Shown in pieces: positions 22,269-31,048 of a stretch of 36,637 nt of DNA. Location: the NCBI GenBank assembly GCA_964592255.1, contig CAZQCI010000009.1:1-36637 (forward strand). The letters are read 5' to 3'. The stretch comes from CAZQCI01 sp964592255. Lineage in GTDB: Bacteria; UBA10199; SBBF01. The notes beneath the pieces were generated by a model, which saw nothing but the letters and a program-made list of their open reading frames with translations, ran no database searches and was not told the origin of the DNA. How positions within the stretch are numbered: position 1 is the stretch's first letter; each line of letters opens with the position of its first letter. Made by a program: the position numbers and the translations under genes.

Positions 22269-23901
22269 ATTCTTCACTTTCCTTATCAGCAAGATCGTAT
22301 TCTTTTAATTTCTTAAATAAAGTGGATTTAGCAATACCCAGTAATACAGCGGCTTTAGCTTTATTACCTGCGGTCATCTTTAAGGCATCAACAATTTTGT
22401 TCTTTTCTGCATCCACTAAGTTCAGCTGTGAAGCAGCCACCGGTAGCGGATCTCCCAAAAGCTCTACGTGTTCCGGCTGAATGATTGGGCCTTCGCAAAA
22501 AATCAAACTTCTAAAAATCACATTTTTGATTTCCCGAACATTACCCGGCCAAGAATAAGACAATAGTTTTTCCATCGCCTGACGTGAAAACTTTTTTCGC
22601 CGCTCAGAAGGCATGGACGATTCTGCCTGGCGAATGAAAAAATCCACTAAAAGGGGAATATCCTCACGGCGATCTCGGAGTGGCGGAATATTAAGAGGGA
22701 GAACATATAAACGAAAGAAAAGGTCTTCACGAAAAGTTTTGGCCTTAACACATTCTGATAAATTGCGATTAGTGGCAGCAATAACCCGAACATCTACTGG
22801 GGTTTCCGCATCCCCCCCCACGCGACGTATATTTCTATTTTCAAGAGCCCTCAACAATTTAGGTTGTAAATCCAAAGGCATCTCTCCAATTTCATCCAAA
22901 AAAAGAGTGCCATGATGAGCTAATTCAAAAGCCCCTAGTCTTCGACTGACCGCACCTGTAAAAGCACCTTTTTCATGACCAAACAATTCACTTTCAATTA
23001 ATTGAGGAGAAATGGCACCACAGTTGAGAATAATATACGGATTTTTATTTCGGGGAGATAATTGATGCAAGGCTTGGGCTACTAATTCTTTTCCACAACC
23101 AGATTCGGCTTGGATCAACACCGTATTATCAGAACCCGCACAGAGTTTAATTTTTGAAAACAAAGACCTCATCGGCAAAGATTTTCCCACCAAGCCACAG
23201 AATATTTCTTCTTGTGCTGGAGTAATAGACTCCTCCGTTTCACGACCCGCAAAACGCAATTGGGTTTGACCCAAAACAATATCAACACCTTCGGATAAAG
23301 GAGTTTTAGAAATTTTAACGTCACGAACCAAAGTACCATTGGTGGAACCCAAATCTTCCAAAACAAAAGCATCTCCTTCACGGATAAGCCGACAATGTTT
23401 TGCTGATACATACTCATCTTTAAGTACTAAATCACATTCGGCAGCACTACCGATGATAAAAGGTGTTTTAGCGACGGAATATTTTTGGCCTGTTGTTGAA
23501 TCAATGAGTTCATAATGCGAACGAAAAGCGGTATCTTTAACAGGATCTAACCGTAATATTTTAGTCTCAGAATCAGAAGGAACCTGGGTGGTATGAGCAT
23601 CATGATCTTGATTTTGGCTTTCTTCAAAAATCAAATTCCACGAAGCAATTTGAAAAGGTTGCCCATATTTTAAAGGAGACTGTTCTATTTTTTGAGAATG
23701 AATATAAGTACCCGTAGTGGAACTTAAGTTTTTAATCCAATAGGCATTAGTATCCCAAAAAATTTCTGCGTGACGACGCGACACTTCTTCATCCGGAAGG
23801 GTTAAGTCATTAGTCGAAGAGCGCCCAATGGTAAAGCGATGCGTATTGACAGGAATACGAAAAAAAACTTTTTCGTCTTTGGAAATAACAAGTTGAGGCA
23901 T
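22267..23901 (-). CDS. Sigma-54-dependent activator with two FHA domains
   Basis: A 544-residue enhancer-binding protein. FHA domain 1 lies at about 22-92 (GRSSTND at 26-32, SRRH at 41-44), FHA domain 2 at about 145-215 (GSAAECD at 151-157, SAKH at 166-169, GSTNGT at 185-190). The AAA+ domain has a Walker A-type loop ESGCGKE (266-272), the sigma-54 contact GAFTGA (312-317) and Walker B LFLDEIGE (333-340). A Fis-type helix-turn-helix ends it (AAVLLGIAKSTLFKKLKEY). FHA domains read phospho-threonine, so a Ser/Thr kinase signal probably drives sigma-54 promoters, as known in myxobacteria. FHA2 lacks the Arg of the usual GR motif (GS). It lies between the cold-shock gene and gyrA. Confidence 0.92.
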   Translation of the reverse strand: MPQLVISKDEKVFFRIPVNTHRFTIGRSSTNDLTLPDEEVSRRHAEIFWDTNAYWIKNLSSTTGTYIHSQKIEQSPLKYGQPFQIASWNLIFEESQNQDHDAHTTQVPSDSETKILRLDPVKDTAFRSHYELIDSTTGQKYSVAKTPFIIGSAAECDLVLKDEYVSAKHCRLIREGDAFVLEDLGSTNGTLVRDVKISKTPLSEGVDIVLGQTQLRFAGRETEESITPAQEEIFCGLVGKSLPMRSLFSKIKLCAGSDNTVLIQAESGCGKELVAQALHQLSPRNKNPYIILNCGAISPQLIESELFGHEKGAFTGAVSRRLGAFELAHHGTLFLDEIGEMPLDLQPKLLRALENRNIRRVGGDAETPVDVRVIAATNRNLSECVKAKTFREDLFFRLYVLPLNIPPLRDRREDIPLLVDFFIRQAESSMPSERRKKFSRQAMEKLLSYSWPGNVREIKNVIFRSLIFCEGPIIQPEHVELLGDPLPVAASQLNLVDAEKNKIVDALKMTAGNKAKAAVLLGIAKSTLFKKLKEYDLADKESEE

Positions 23902-23910
23902 GTCGATTGT

Positions 23911-26364
23911 TTAGCTTGAAGACGACGGCAGCTCTTCTTCTTTTTCGGCCAGCTTGGCCACGGACACCACCTTTTCACCTTCTTCTATCTGAATTAATTT
24001 AACCCCTTGTGTGTTCCGACCCATAACGGAAATACCACTCACATGCATGCGAATGATTTTACCCATATCGGTAATAATCATAATGTCATCGGTATCCACC
24101 ACCTGTACGGTGCCAATGACAGCACCGGTCTTATCAGTGGTCTTCATGGTAATAATCCCACTGCCACCTCGACCTTGAGTACGATACTCAGAAATTTCTG
24201 TTCTTTTGCCGTAACCTTTTTCAGAAACCGTCAGTACTGTTGAGGCTTCGCTTAAAATAGTCATGCCCACTACAATATCTGTTTCAGCTAAAGAGATGCC
24301 GCGCACTCCTCCAGCCGCACGACCCATAACGCGCACTTGGTCTTCTTTAAAACGGATAGTTTGGCCTTCTCGCGTACTGATGAGGATATCTTTAGCGCCA
24401 TCAGTCAATTCAACGGTAACCAACTCGTCCCCTGCGTCAATGGTAATGGCAATAATGCCGCCTTGGCGTGGATTGGCAAATGCGGACAGGCTGGTTTTTT
24501 TAATGGTTCCTTTTCGGGTGACAAAAACAACGTTCTTGCCTTCTTCAAAACTTTCCACAGGAAGAATGGCCATGACTTTTTCGGCTTCTTTAAGAGAAAT
24601 AAGATTAGCAATCGCTTTTCCTTTGCTTGCACGACCCACTTGAGGCACTTCATATACTTTCAACCAATGAACACGTCCTTCGCTCGTAAAAATCATGATA
24701 TAATCATGAGTGCTCGCCACAAAAATCTGTTCAACAAAATCTTCCTCACGGGTTGTCATACCCGTCACCCCACGTCCACCACGCTTTTGAGCGCGGTAAT
24801 CATCAATCGGATTACGTTTGATGTAGCCTTGGTGGGAAACCGTCACCACCATATCTTCTTCTTGAATTAAATCTTCCTGAGAAAATTCTTCTAAACTTCC
24901 ATTCACAATTTCAGTACGTCGTGCATCACCGTATTTTTGTTTTATTTCTTCAAGTTCAGAAACAATAATGCCAAAAATTAATTTTTCACTGGCAAGAATA
25001 CCTTTAAGTTTTTCGATTAAAGCGCAGACTTCTTTATATTCCGCAATAATCTTATCACGTTCTAATCCCGTTAAACGCTGGAGACGCATTTCGAGAATGG
25101 CTTGCGCCTGGATTTCGGACAACCCGAATTTTTCTATAAGCCCCGCCTTGGCAGCAGGAGGGTTAGGGGACTTCTTGATAAGGGCAATAACTTCATCAAT
25201 ATTTTCAACAGCAATCTTAAGACCTTCTAAGATATGGGCACGCCGCAGGGCTTCATCCAATTCGAAAGTGGTGCGACGGATCACAACTTCTTTACGGTGT
25301 TCAATAAAGAGCTTCAATAAGTCGCGTAGGCCTAAAATCCGGGGCTGACCCGCCACAATCGTCAGCATGATAATACCGTAAGACGACTGCATAGCCGTAT
25401 GCTTGTACAAAAGATTAAGGATAACGTTGGAAAGCGCACCTTTTTTAAGTTCAATAACAATGCGCATGCCTTCACGATCGGATTCATCACGCAATTCTGC
25501 AATACCTTCAATTTTATCGTCGTTAACCAAATCAGCAATCGATTCGATCAGGCGTGATTTGTTAACCTGATAAGGAATTTCGGTGATGACAATCGCTTCT
25601 CGTTCCGATTTGGAAATTTTTTCAACTTCTGCCTTAGCTCGTAAATGAATAATACCTCGCCCATTTTCATACGCTTGACGGATTCCATTGCGTCCAAAAA
25701 TAAAGCCTCCGGTAGGAAAATCCGGTCCGGGCACTATTTTGATCAATTCTTCAAAAGTGATCGCTGGATTTTTAATCATGGCTACCAAAGCATCGATAAT
25801 TTCCGTCAGATTATGGGGCGGAACTTTAGTAGCCATTCCTACGGCGATACCGTCAGAACCATTAATGAGCAAATTGGGGACACGAGCTGGAAGAACAACG
25901 GGCTCTAAAGTAGAATTGTCATAGTTAGGAACAAAATCGACAGTGTTTTTGTCGATATCGGCCATCATTTCCTCGGCCAACGATGTCAAACGACATTCAG
26001 TATAGCGATAAGCCGCGGGAGAATCACCATCAATGGAACCAAAGTTACCTTGCCCGTCAATTAACGGATAACGCATGTTCCATTGCTGCGCCATACGGAC
26101 TAAAGTGTCATAAACAGCCATATCCCCATGGGGATGATATTTTTTCAACACTTCACCCACTACACCAGCACATTTGGAATAATTTTTGTTGGATAAAAGT
26201 CCTTCGCGATACATGGCGTAGAGGATGCGGCGGTGTACCGGTTTTAAACCATCTCGTCCGTCGGGGAGGGCGCGTCCTACAATGACACTCATCGAGTAGT
26301 CCAAGTAAGAACTTTTCATTTCATCTTCAATATTAACGGCAACTACTTCTTTAGACAAAACCAT
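23911..26364 (-). CDS. gyrA: DNA gyrase subunit A
   Basis: The breaking-rejoining subunit of gyrase, 817 residues (E. coli has 875, the difference in the acidic tail). The catalytic Tyr is Y121 in AAYRYTE. The six-blade C-terminal domain carries the GyrA-box QKRGGRG at about 523-529, needed for wrapping DNA, so this is gyrase and not ParC. The quinolone-contact helix reads HGDMAVYDTLVRMAQ, with Met82 where E. coli has Ser83 and with D86 retained at the Asp87 position. The ATG at 26364 follows GGAGG with 6-base spacing. It is upstream of the FHA-sigma54 gene (9-base gap) and may share a transcript with it. Confidence 0.97.
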   Translation of the reverse strand: MVLSKEVVAVNIEDEMKSSYLDYSMSVIVGRALPDGRDGLKPVHRRILYAMYREGLLSNKNYSKCAGVVGEVLKKYHPHGDMAVYDTLVRMAQQWNMRYPLIDGQGNFGSIDGDSPAAYRYTECRLTSLAEEMMADIDKNTVDFVPNYDNSTLEPVVLPARVPNLLINGSDGIAVGMATKVPPHNLTEIIDALVAMIKNPAITFEELIKIVPGPDFPTGGFIFGRNGIRQAYENGRGIIHLRAKAEVEKISKSEREAIVITEIPYQVNKSRLIESIADLVNDDKIEGIAELRDESDREGMRIVIELKKGALSNVILNLLYKHTAMQSSYGIIMLTIVAGQPRILGLRDLLKLFIEHRKEVVIRRTTFELDEALRRAHILEGLKIAVENIDEVIALIKKSPNPPAAKAGLIEKFGLSEIQAQAILEMRLQRLTGLERDKIIAEYKEVCALIEKLKGILASEKLIFGIIVSELEEIKQKYGDARRTEIVNGSLEEFSQEDLIQEEDMVVTVSHQGYIKRNPIDDYRAQKRGGRGVTGMTTREEDFVEQIFVASTHDYIMIFTSEGRVHWLKVYEVPQVGRASKGKAIANLISLKEAEKVMAILPVESFEEGKNVVFVTRKGTIKKTSLSAFANPRQGGIIAITIDAGDELVTVELTDGAKDILISTREGQTIRFKEDQVRVMGRAAGGVRGISLAETDIVVGMTILSEASTVLTVSEKGYGKRTEISEYRTQGRGGSGIITMKTTDKTGAVIGTVQVVDTDDIMIITDMGKIIRMHVSGISVMGRNTQGVKLIQIEEGEKVVSVAKLAEKEEELPSSSS

Positions 26365-26418
26365 GAAATTCCTCCAAACCTTTTATGACGCGATTTTTAG
26401 GGTAATTAAGAGAGGCAA

Positions 26419-26447
26419 AAATTAATCAACCCCCCCTCAAAAGTCAA
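26419..26447 (-). promoter_or_regulatory. gyrA: Candidate gyrA promoter
   Basis: On the minus strand TTGACT (26447-26442), 17 bp, then TAATTT (26424-26419), about 45-50 bases before the gyrA ATG. The spacer contains a run of seven G. Confidence 0.4.
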
Positions 26448-26600
26448 CAAGAACCGGGGGCCTACGGCAGTTTAATAAAGAGTCTTCCTTTCATGAGATA
26501 ACTAGTAAAAAATGTAATCAGTACAAAATGCGACATCCGCAAACAAAGAGCTATCAAGCACTAGCGGACATAAAAAAATTGATCGCCCGCTGTTTTAGTC

Positions 26601-26628
26601 TTGACTTTGTTTCGCGGTGGGCTATGAT
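26601..26628 (+). promoter_or_regulatory. Predicted sigma-70 promoter of the HU gene
   Basis: TTGACT (26601-26606), 16 bp, then TATGAT (26623-26628). This would give a leader of about 240 bases before the HU ATG at 26879; additional promoters may lie closer. Confidence 0.55.
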
Positions 26629-26878
26629 TTTTTCAGTTTTCATTTCACAGCCCGAATTGTAATGACGTTAACTCCAACACATTTAAAATTTTTCAATCTC
26701 TCAAAGTTTTTTTATTCTGCGCCACTTGTGGCGATAAGTCATTGTTTCTTGATATTCCGTTGCTTGAAGCGGAGCTCTTCATTTTTTCAGAAAAAAAATT
26801 TTCAAACTTTCCCGTTTTATTTCCTGACGCGAATGTGCGTGTCTTGAAATGGGGGAAAAACTACCAAGGAGGTAGATA

Positions 26879-27151
26879 ATGACAAAAGCCGATCTCATCA
26901 ATGCCGTTGCCAAGGAATGCAAATGCCCCAAAGCATTGGCCGAAAAAGCGCTCAACTCCGTCACTAACAACGTGGCCAAATGCCTTAAAAAAGGTGATAA
27001 GATTACGTTGACCGGTTTTGGTACTTTTTCTGTTTCACGCCGTAAAGCTCGCGTAGGTCGCAACCCTCAGACGGGTGCTCAAATCACCATCAAGGCTTGT
27101 AAAGTTCCTAAATTCAAGGCTGGCCAAGCGCTGAAAGATCAAGTGGCTTAA
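26879..27151 (+). CDS. hup: DNA-binding protein HU
   Basis: A 90-residue histone-like dimer that bends DNA in the nucleoid. It shows the HU signature: start TKADLINAVAKE, then GDKITLTGFGTFSVSRRKAR and the DNA-binding arm GRNPQTGAQITI, closing with PKFKAGQALKDQV. The arm Pro that intercalates is in RNPQTG. AAGGAGGTAGATA gives a strong ribosome-binding site. A terminator follows. HU and IHF are hard to separate by sequence, but GRNPQTG fits HU. Confidence 0.96.
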   Translation: MTKADLINAVAKECKCPKALAEKALNSVTNNVAKCLKKGDKITLTGFGTFSVSRRKARVGRNPQTGAQITIKACKVPKFKAGQALKDQVA

Positions 27152-27197
27152 AAGACAAGTTGAATCTTGTCTAATTTAGTCAATCTGTTAGGCTAAA

Positions 27198-27229
27198 GGG
27201 AGTTCATCTTTGATGAGCTCCCTTTTTTT
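27198..27229 (+). terminator. Intrinsic terminator after the HU gene
   Basis: GGGAGTTCATC (27198-27208) pairs with GATGAGCTCCC (27212-27222), one wobble pair, followed by seven T. A small second stem, GACAAG/CTTGTC, lies just after the HU stop codon at 27155-27172. Confidence 0.9.
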
Positions 27230-27241
27230 AACTTAAAAACA

Positions 27242-27586
27242 ATGGCCGAAAAAAAACAAAAAAAAGCATTCGAGTGGGAGGCAGGGAAAAATCTCGCTGC
27301 GGATGATTACGAACCTGTCAAGGAAGTCCGCGACTTTGGTTTTACCAAAATGGCAGATGGTATTTTGGCCGACCCTGTTTCACGCAAAGAAGCCCGTAAG
27401 AAAAAACTCACAAAGCCGCTACGTGCAAAATCAGAGGAATTTTTTGTAGAAGAATCCGAGTCTGGGTTGCACGACGACTACACACCTTCGGAAGCGGCTC
27501 GTTTAATTCAAAAAGATACCAAGGGACTGCGTGGCATGCGCCTTTTTTCTAAAAAACCGGATTTAAATAAAAATTCCAAAAAATAG
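27242..27586 (+). CDS. Hypothetical small charged protein upstream of mnmE
   Basis: A 114-residue soluble protein with a basic start (KKQKKAFEWEAGK), an acidic middle (EEFFVEESESGLHDDYTPSE) and a basic end (KKPDLNKNSKK). No membrane segment, no signal peptide and no family is recognised. It ends 3 bases before mnmE, so the two genes are very likely co-transcribed and perhaps co-translated. No ribosome-binding site is visible before the ATG. The codon pattern looks like that of the neighbours, which supports a real gene. Confidence 0.7.
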   Translation: MAEKKQKKAFEWEAGKNLAADDYEPVKEVRDFGFTKMADGILADPVSRKEARKKKLTKPLRAKSEEFFVEESESGLHDDYTPSEAARLIQKDTKGLRGMRLFSKKPDLNKNSKK

Positions 27587-27589
27587 AGT

Positions 27590-28957
27590 ATGCTGATTTC
27601 AGACACCATCGTCGCCCAATCAACCCCCGTGGGAGAAGGGGCGATTGGTGTGATCCGTCTATCCGGGCCTCAATCTAAAACCATTTTGACCCAATTATTC
27701 AAAGGTTCTCTACCGGTTGACCAGTTTGAAAGCCATAAAATGTATTTAGGCACCCTTTTAGATCCTCAAACCGGGGCGATGTTAGACCAGGTTTTAGCTG
27801 TTTATTTTAAGAGTCCCCATTCTTTTACGGGGGAAGACATGGTGGAAATTCAGGGTCATGGGGGTGTCGCTGTGCTCACAAACCTTCTTTCCTGTATTGT
27901 GGCATGTGGTGCCAGATTGGCGGAACCTGGGGAATTTTCTAAACGTGCTTTTTTAAACGGTAAAATGGATTTAACACAGGCGGAAGCTGTAGCGGACTTA
28001 ATTCATGCGCAATCTTTGAGTGTGGTGAAAAATGCGCTTTCACAAATGGGAGGTTGTTTAAGCCAATTAATTCAAAAACTACGGGATCAATTGATTCATA
28101 GTTTAAGTCTTATCGAGGCCGGTTTGGATTTTTCGGAAGAAGATGTCCCTTCGTTTGATCAAGAAATTTTTGTACGGGAATTAAAACTAGTTCAAAACGA
28201 AATCGGCAATTTGTTGGATACTTTTGAAACCGGACAAATCTATAAAGAAGGACTTAAGGTTGCTTTAGTTGGTAAACCCAATGTGGGTAAATCATCTTTA
28301 TTGAATGCCTTACTCAATGAAGAAAAAGCCATTGTTCATGATGAACCGGGCACAACTCGGGATGTGGTTAGTGGGGAGCGAAAGATTAAAGGCATTCGGG
28401 TTCTTTTTTATGATACCGCCGGTATTCGTACCGCTGCGGGGTCTGTTGAAAAAGAAGGGATTAAAAAATCTGAAAAATGGATGGAACAAGCTGATTTAGT
28501 GCTATGGTTAGTGGATCAAAGTCAAAAATGGGATTTAGAAGATGAAAAATTACAAAAAAGAGTCCCTCAAGATAAAACCTTCCTCATTTTAAGCAAAAAA
28601 GACCTTTGTTCAGCCCTTTTTCAAGCTCCTCAAGTACATTTTCCGACTTTTTCTCTTTCCTCCAAAACAAAAGAAGGGTTGGCTTTATTAATAGAAAATT
28701 TAGCCGAATGGCTTCAAGGTCGTCTAAAACACTCACATAATTACGTACTTAATAATGTACGTCATAAAAAAGCCCTAGAAGCTGTATCAAACCAAATATC
28801 TGAAATTATTAAAGAAATTGAATCTGGACATCTAAAAGACGATTTTTTAGCCCAAGAAGTTCGTATAATATGTGACCTTTTAGGGGGTATTACGGGGGAA
28901 ATTAATAACGAGCAAATTCTAGACGAAATTTTTTCGAAATTTTGTATTGGGAAATAA
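27590..28957 (+). CDS. mnmE: tRNA modification GTPase MnmE
   Basis: With MnmG (not in this window) it makes the carboxymethylaminomethyl group on U34 of certain tRNAs. The 455-residue protein starts with the folate-binding domain (DTIVAQSTPVGEGAIGVIRL), then the G domain with GKPNVGKSS (228-236), DEPGTTRD and DTAGIR, and SKKD as the base-specificity motif. It ends with FCIGK, whose Cys452 is the essential C-terminal Cys. All motifs are intact and the length is usual. It probably shares a transcript with the small gene before it and the membrane protein after it. Confidence 0.97.
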   Translation: MLISDTIVAQSTPVGEGAIGVIRLSGPQSKTILTQLFKGSLPVDQFESHKMYLGTLLDPQTGAMLDQVLAVYFKSPHSFTGEDMVEIQGHGGVAVLTNLLSCIVACGARLAEPGEFSKRAFLNGKMDLTQAEAVADLIHAQSLSVVKNALSQMGGCLSQLIQKLRDQLIHSLSLIEAGLDFSEEDVPSFDQEIFVRELKLVQNEIGNLLDTFETGQIYKEGLKVALVGKPNVGKSSLLNALLNEEKAIVHDEPGTTRDVVSGERKIKGIRVLFYDTAGIRTAAGSVEKEGIKKSEKWMEQADLVLWLVDQSQKWDLEDEKLQKRVPQDKTFLILSKKDLCSALFQAPQVHFPTFSLSSKTKEGLALLIENLAEWLQGRLKHSHNYVLNNVRHKKALEAVSNQISEIIKEIESGHLKDDFLAQEVRIICDLLGGITGEINNEQILDEIFSKFCIGK

Positions 28958-28962
28958 CAAAT

Positions 28963-29217
28963 ATGAATAGCCCTATTCTCAATCGTATTTATACAGGTCT
29001 CATTGGCCTACTCACATTGACTGGAGGCGTGTTTTTTTGTGCTGGTTTTATTTTAAAAATCTTCGAAACAAACCTTGAAATTGCTTTGGAAAAAAATCCT
29101 ATTAAAGATCTTATTATTATTGGAGTTATTCCTATTTTAGGAGGGTTATTATTGATGTGCGTTGCGTTAAAGCCCAAAAAACGAAAAACAAACCATTCAA
29201 ATCAACCTTCATTATAA
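28963..29217 (+). CDS. Small two-helix membrane protein of unknown function
   Basis: An 84-residue protein with two hydrophobic segments (about residues 10-30, IYTGLIGLLTLTGGVFFCAGF, and about 50-70, IIIGVIPILGGLLLMCVAL) and a basic tail, so a two-helix inner-membrane protein. No family recognised. ATG 28963 is used; an in-frame TTG at 28942 would overlap mnmE. It follows mnmE by 5 bases and converges on the next gene with 17 bases between. Confidence 0.65.
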   Translation: MNSPILNRIYTGLIGLLTLTGGVFFCAGFILKIFETNLEIALEKNPIKDLIIIGVIPILGGLLLMCVALKPKKRKTNHSNQPSL

Positions 29218-29234
29218 AAAGTTGAAATATTTAT

Positions 29235-29774
29235 CTAATTACTGGCTACGACTTCTTCTTGATCTGCAAGAGCACTTTCTGTATCCCGTCCCAAGTAAGC
29301 TGCAAACCCAGCACTAAGAGGGCTATTAGCTGCCAAAGCTTCTGTGGGATTAATGCTATCAGTAGAGCCTAAAACAAGCTCCATAGCTCGATAGCCAGCA
29401 TTTTCTGAGCCAAACACAGCCGCTAAATCCGTAATAGGTGACGAACTAATAGCTTCATAAAAACCATCTGGAGAACCAAAGTAAACTTGATTCCCTCCTT
29501 GATCAAACAAAGTAACCGTTTGCTCATCTTCATAATCATCAAGAATATAAACAGTTTTACCGGTGTCGACATCAGCAATAAAGGTAGTTTCACCCTCTAA
29601 TACCAGGCGATGAGGAGTTTCTGCCGAAACGGGCTCAAAAATAATGTCAGTATCAGGATTAATCCGGCCATATTCAGTGTCTTGACTATCAACAAGACCT
29701 TGATCAGCATCTACATCCTTCAAAAGGGCCAGCGCTTCCATATGATTAGTATCAATTTTATTTTTTCCAAACAT
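29235..29774 (-). CDS. Acidic hypothetical protein
   Basis: A 179-residue acidic protein without signal peptide or membrane segment. It has a possible metal-friendly acidic stretch near the start (DVDADQGLVDSQDTEYGRIN) and two repeats of beta-strand character (RLVLEGETTFIADVDTGK, then TVYILDDYEDEQTVTLF). No family is recognised. A strong ribosome-binding site (GAGGAGATACTT) precedes the ATG. It follows tatA by 83 bases on the same strand. It resembles the orphan proteins at 30247 and 35955 in composition, but no clear homology between them is visible. Confidence 0.72.
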   Translation of the reverse strand: MFGKNKIDTNHMEALALLKDVDADQGLVDSQDTEYGRINPDTDIIFEPVSAETPHRLVLEGETTFIADVDTGKTVYILDDYEDEQTVTLFDQGGNQVYFGSPDGFYEAISSSPITDLAAVFGSENAGYRAMELVLGSTDSINPTEALAANSPLSAGFAAYLGRDTESALADQEEVVASN

Positions 29775-29857
29775 AAGTATCTCCTCACAGCTATTATCGG
29801 CTCTTTTTTGGAAAAGTTGTTTTAAATGGGATATTTTTTATTAAGGCAATGATATTA

Positions 29858-30037
29858 CTAAGATTTTTTATCGGAATCTTTGGGGGGCTCGGAGGATGAA
29901 TCGCCAGAAATCCCTTTTTTAAAGTTTTTAATGAATTGGCCAATCCCCTTACCCAACTCAGGTAAACGCTTGGGGCCAAAAATAATCAGCACCACCGCGA
30001 GAATTAAAACCATTTCACCAGGACCTAGACGAAACAT
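29858..30037 (-). CDS. tatA: Sec-independent translocase subunit TatA/E
   Basis: A 59-residue protein, short enough to be missed by size-limited searches. It reads FRLGPGEMVLILAVVLIIFG, the single membrane helix, then PKRLPELGKGIGQFIKNFKK, the amphipathic helix with the conserved Phe-Gly hinge (FGPKRLPELG). A short acidic-polar tail follows. TatA forms the pore that moves folded twin-arginine proteins. GGAGC lies 3-7 bases before the ATG at 30037. No tatB or tatC is adjacent. The next gene on the strand, 83 bases away, is a hypothetical. Confidence 0.93.
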   Translation of the reverse strand: MFRLGPGEMVLILAVVLIIFGPKRLPELGKGIGQFIKNFKKGISGDSSSEPPKDSDKKS

Positions 30038-30246
30038 AAAGCTCCTTTAAAGGAATACTCATACTGGTTCACAAAGTCGCCTGTCAAGCAAATGGTGCGA
30101 ACATACCTACAGTTACCGTGCTCACAACTGTGTTCTATTTCTTTTCTAAATCTGTTCACTTTAAAAAAAATATGTCGATAATTAAAATGAAGCAGTGACT
30201 CAGTTTGAAATTTTTACAGATTTATTAAGAGTCACCCCCTAAAATT

Positions 30247-30993
30247 ATGGTCGATTGTCTTAAAAACGATACTTTGGCTCATATTCAAAAGTTTGATATT
30301 GAAAATGACGGTTTTTCCAGAGAAGAGCTAACCCGCATTACGGCACTGAGCGATGGAGAAAACGATGGAAAATATAATGCTCAAAACCAGGCCTTAGCTA
30401 TAGCCGTTGGTTCTGCTTGGGAGCAAGTGGGGGATGCCCCAAACGCGCGCATCCCGTTTGCTTATTTTGAAGTGATCCAGACCACATGCATTCCTCCCAA
30501 AGCTGGGGATATTCAAATGGGGACGACCCTGACTCAACCATGGAAAATGGTTTTCTATAACCGAGATTCTTCTACCCCTACAGATGATGTAAACCAGATT
30601 GTTCTTACGGATCCAAACCATCTTCGTCTTGAAGCTTCCATGCAATTTCCAGGCGTTACTGATTCAGATACGGATTATTTAGCGGGAATTAAGGCGCAAA
30701 TAAAAATAACGAATAAAGGCAAACCACTGTCTCCCGTTCAGGTTTTTAATACTCATCCGCTAAAATCCTACGGTAGTTGGGAACTAAAGGTAGATAATGC
30801 CTTTGTACCAATAGGAGAACTTGAAGAAGGTTTTGATATTGAAATTGAGTTTATCGATGGGACTGGGGCAACCTTGGCATCAAAAAAATATTCGTATGGT
30901 CCTGTCCAACCCTTTAGCAGTAGGCTTCCCGCAACTTGGGATCCCAGCAAATACATTATTGACCCTAACCTGAAAGCGTGGCCGTTAAAATAA
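30247..30993 (+). CDS. Hypothetical protein with two EF-hand-like acidic loops
   Basis: A 248-residue protein with no visible signal peptide. Near the N-terminus lie DIENDGFSREEL and, about 18 residues later, DGENDGKYNAQN; both fit the DxExDG start of EF-hand calcium loops, but the last Glu is not in place, so binding is only possible. The middle and end (residues 90-230) look like beta-strands of a sandwich fold (IKAQIKITNKGKPLSPVQVF, GSWELKVDN, FDIEIEFIDGTGATLASKK). No family is recognised. No clear ribosome-binding site; a 7-bp inverted repeat GTGACTC/GAGTCAC lies just before (30195-30235). Confidence 0.65.
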   Translation: MVDCLKNDTLAHIQKFDIENDGFSREELTRITALSDGENDGKYNAQNQALAIAVGSAWEQVGDAPNARIPFAYFEVIQTTCIPPKAGDIQMGTTLTQPWKMVFYNRDSSTPTDDVNQIVLTDPNHLRLEASMQFPGVTDSDTDYLAGIKAQIKITNKGKPLSPVQVFNTHPLKSYGSWELKVDNAFVPIGELEEGFDIEIEFIDGTGATLASKKYSYGPVQPFSSRLPATWDPSKYIIDPNLKAWPLK

Positions 30994-31048
30994 GATAATG
31001 CAACAAATCAGTATTTGGTTAATTTAATTCTTAAACCACCCTAACAAT

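Larger units (their letters stand above)
26365..26878. other. 514-bp divergent intergenic region between gyrA and HU
   Basis: No open frame of credible composition, no tRNA and no inverted repeat longer than about 8 bp was found here. It contains the gyrA ribosome-binding site (26371-26375), a candidate gyrA promoter, a clear candidate HU promoter, and a pyrimidine-rich, T-rich stretch (26690-26830) leading to the HU ribosome-binding site. This length is enough for several regulatory sites. Confidence 0.6.

Noticed and set aside
24337..24870. Long plus-strand open frame opposite gyrA
   Set aside because: It is the antisense of a well-conserved gyrA segment; it has no ribosome-binding site and no recognisable domain.
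26365..26878. tRNA or small RNA gene in the gyrA-HU gap
   Set aside because: No cloverleaf, no CCA-type end and no strong stem was seen.
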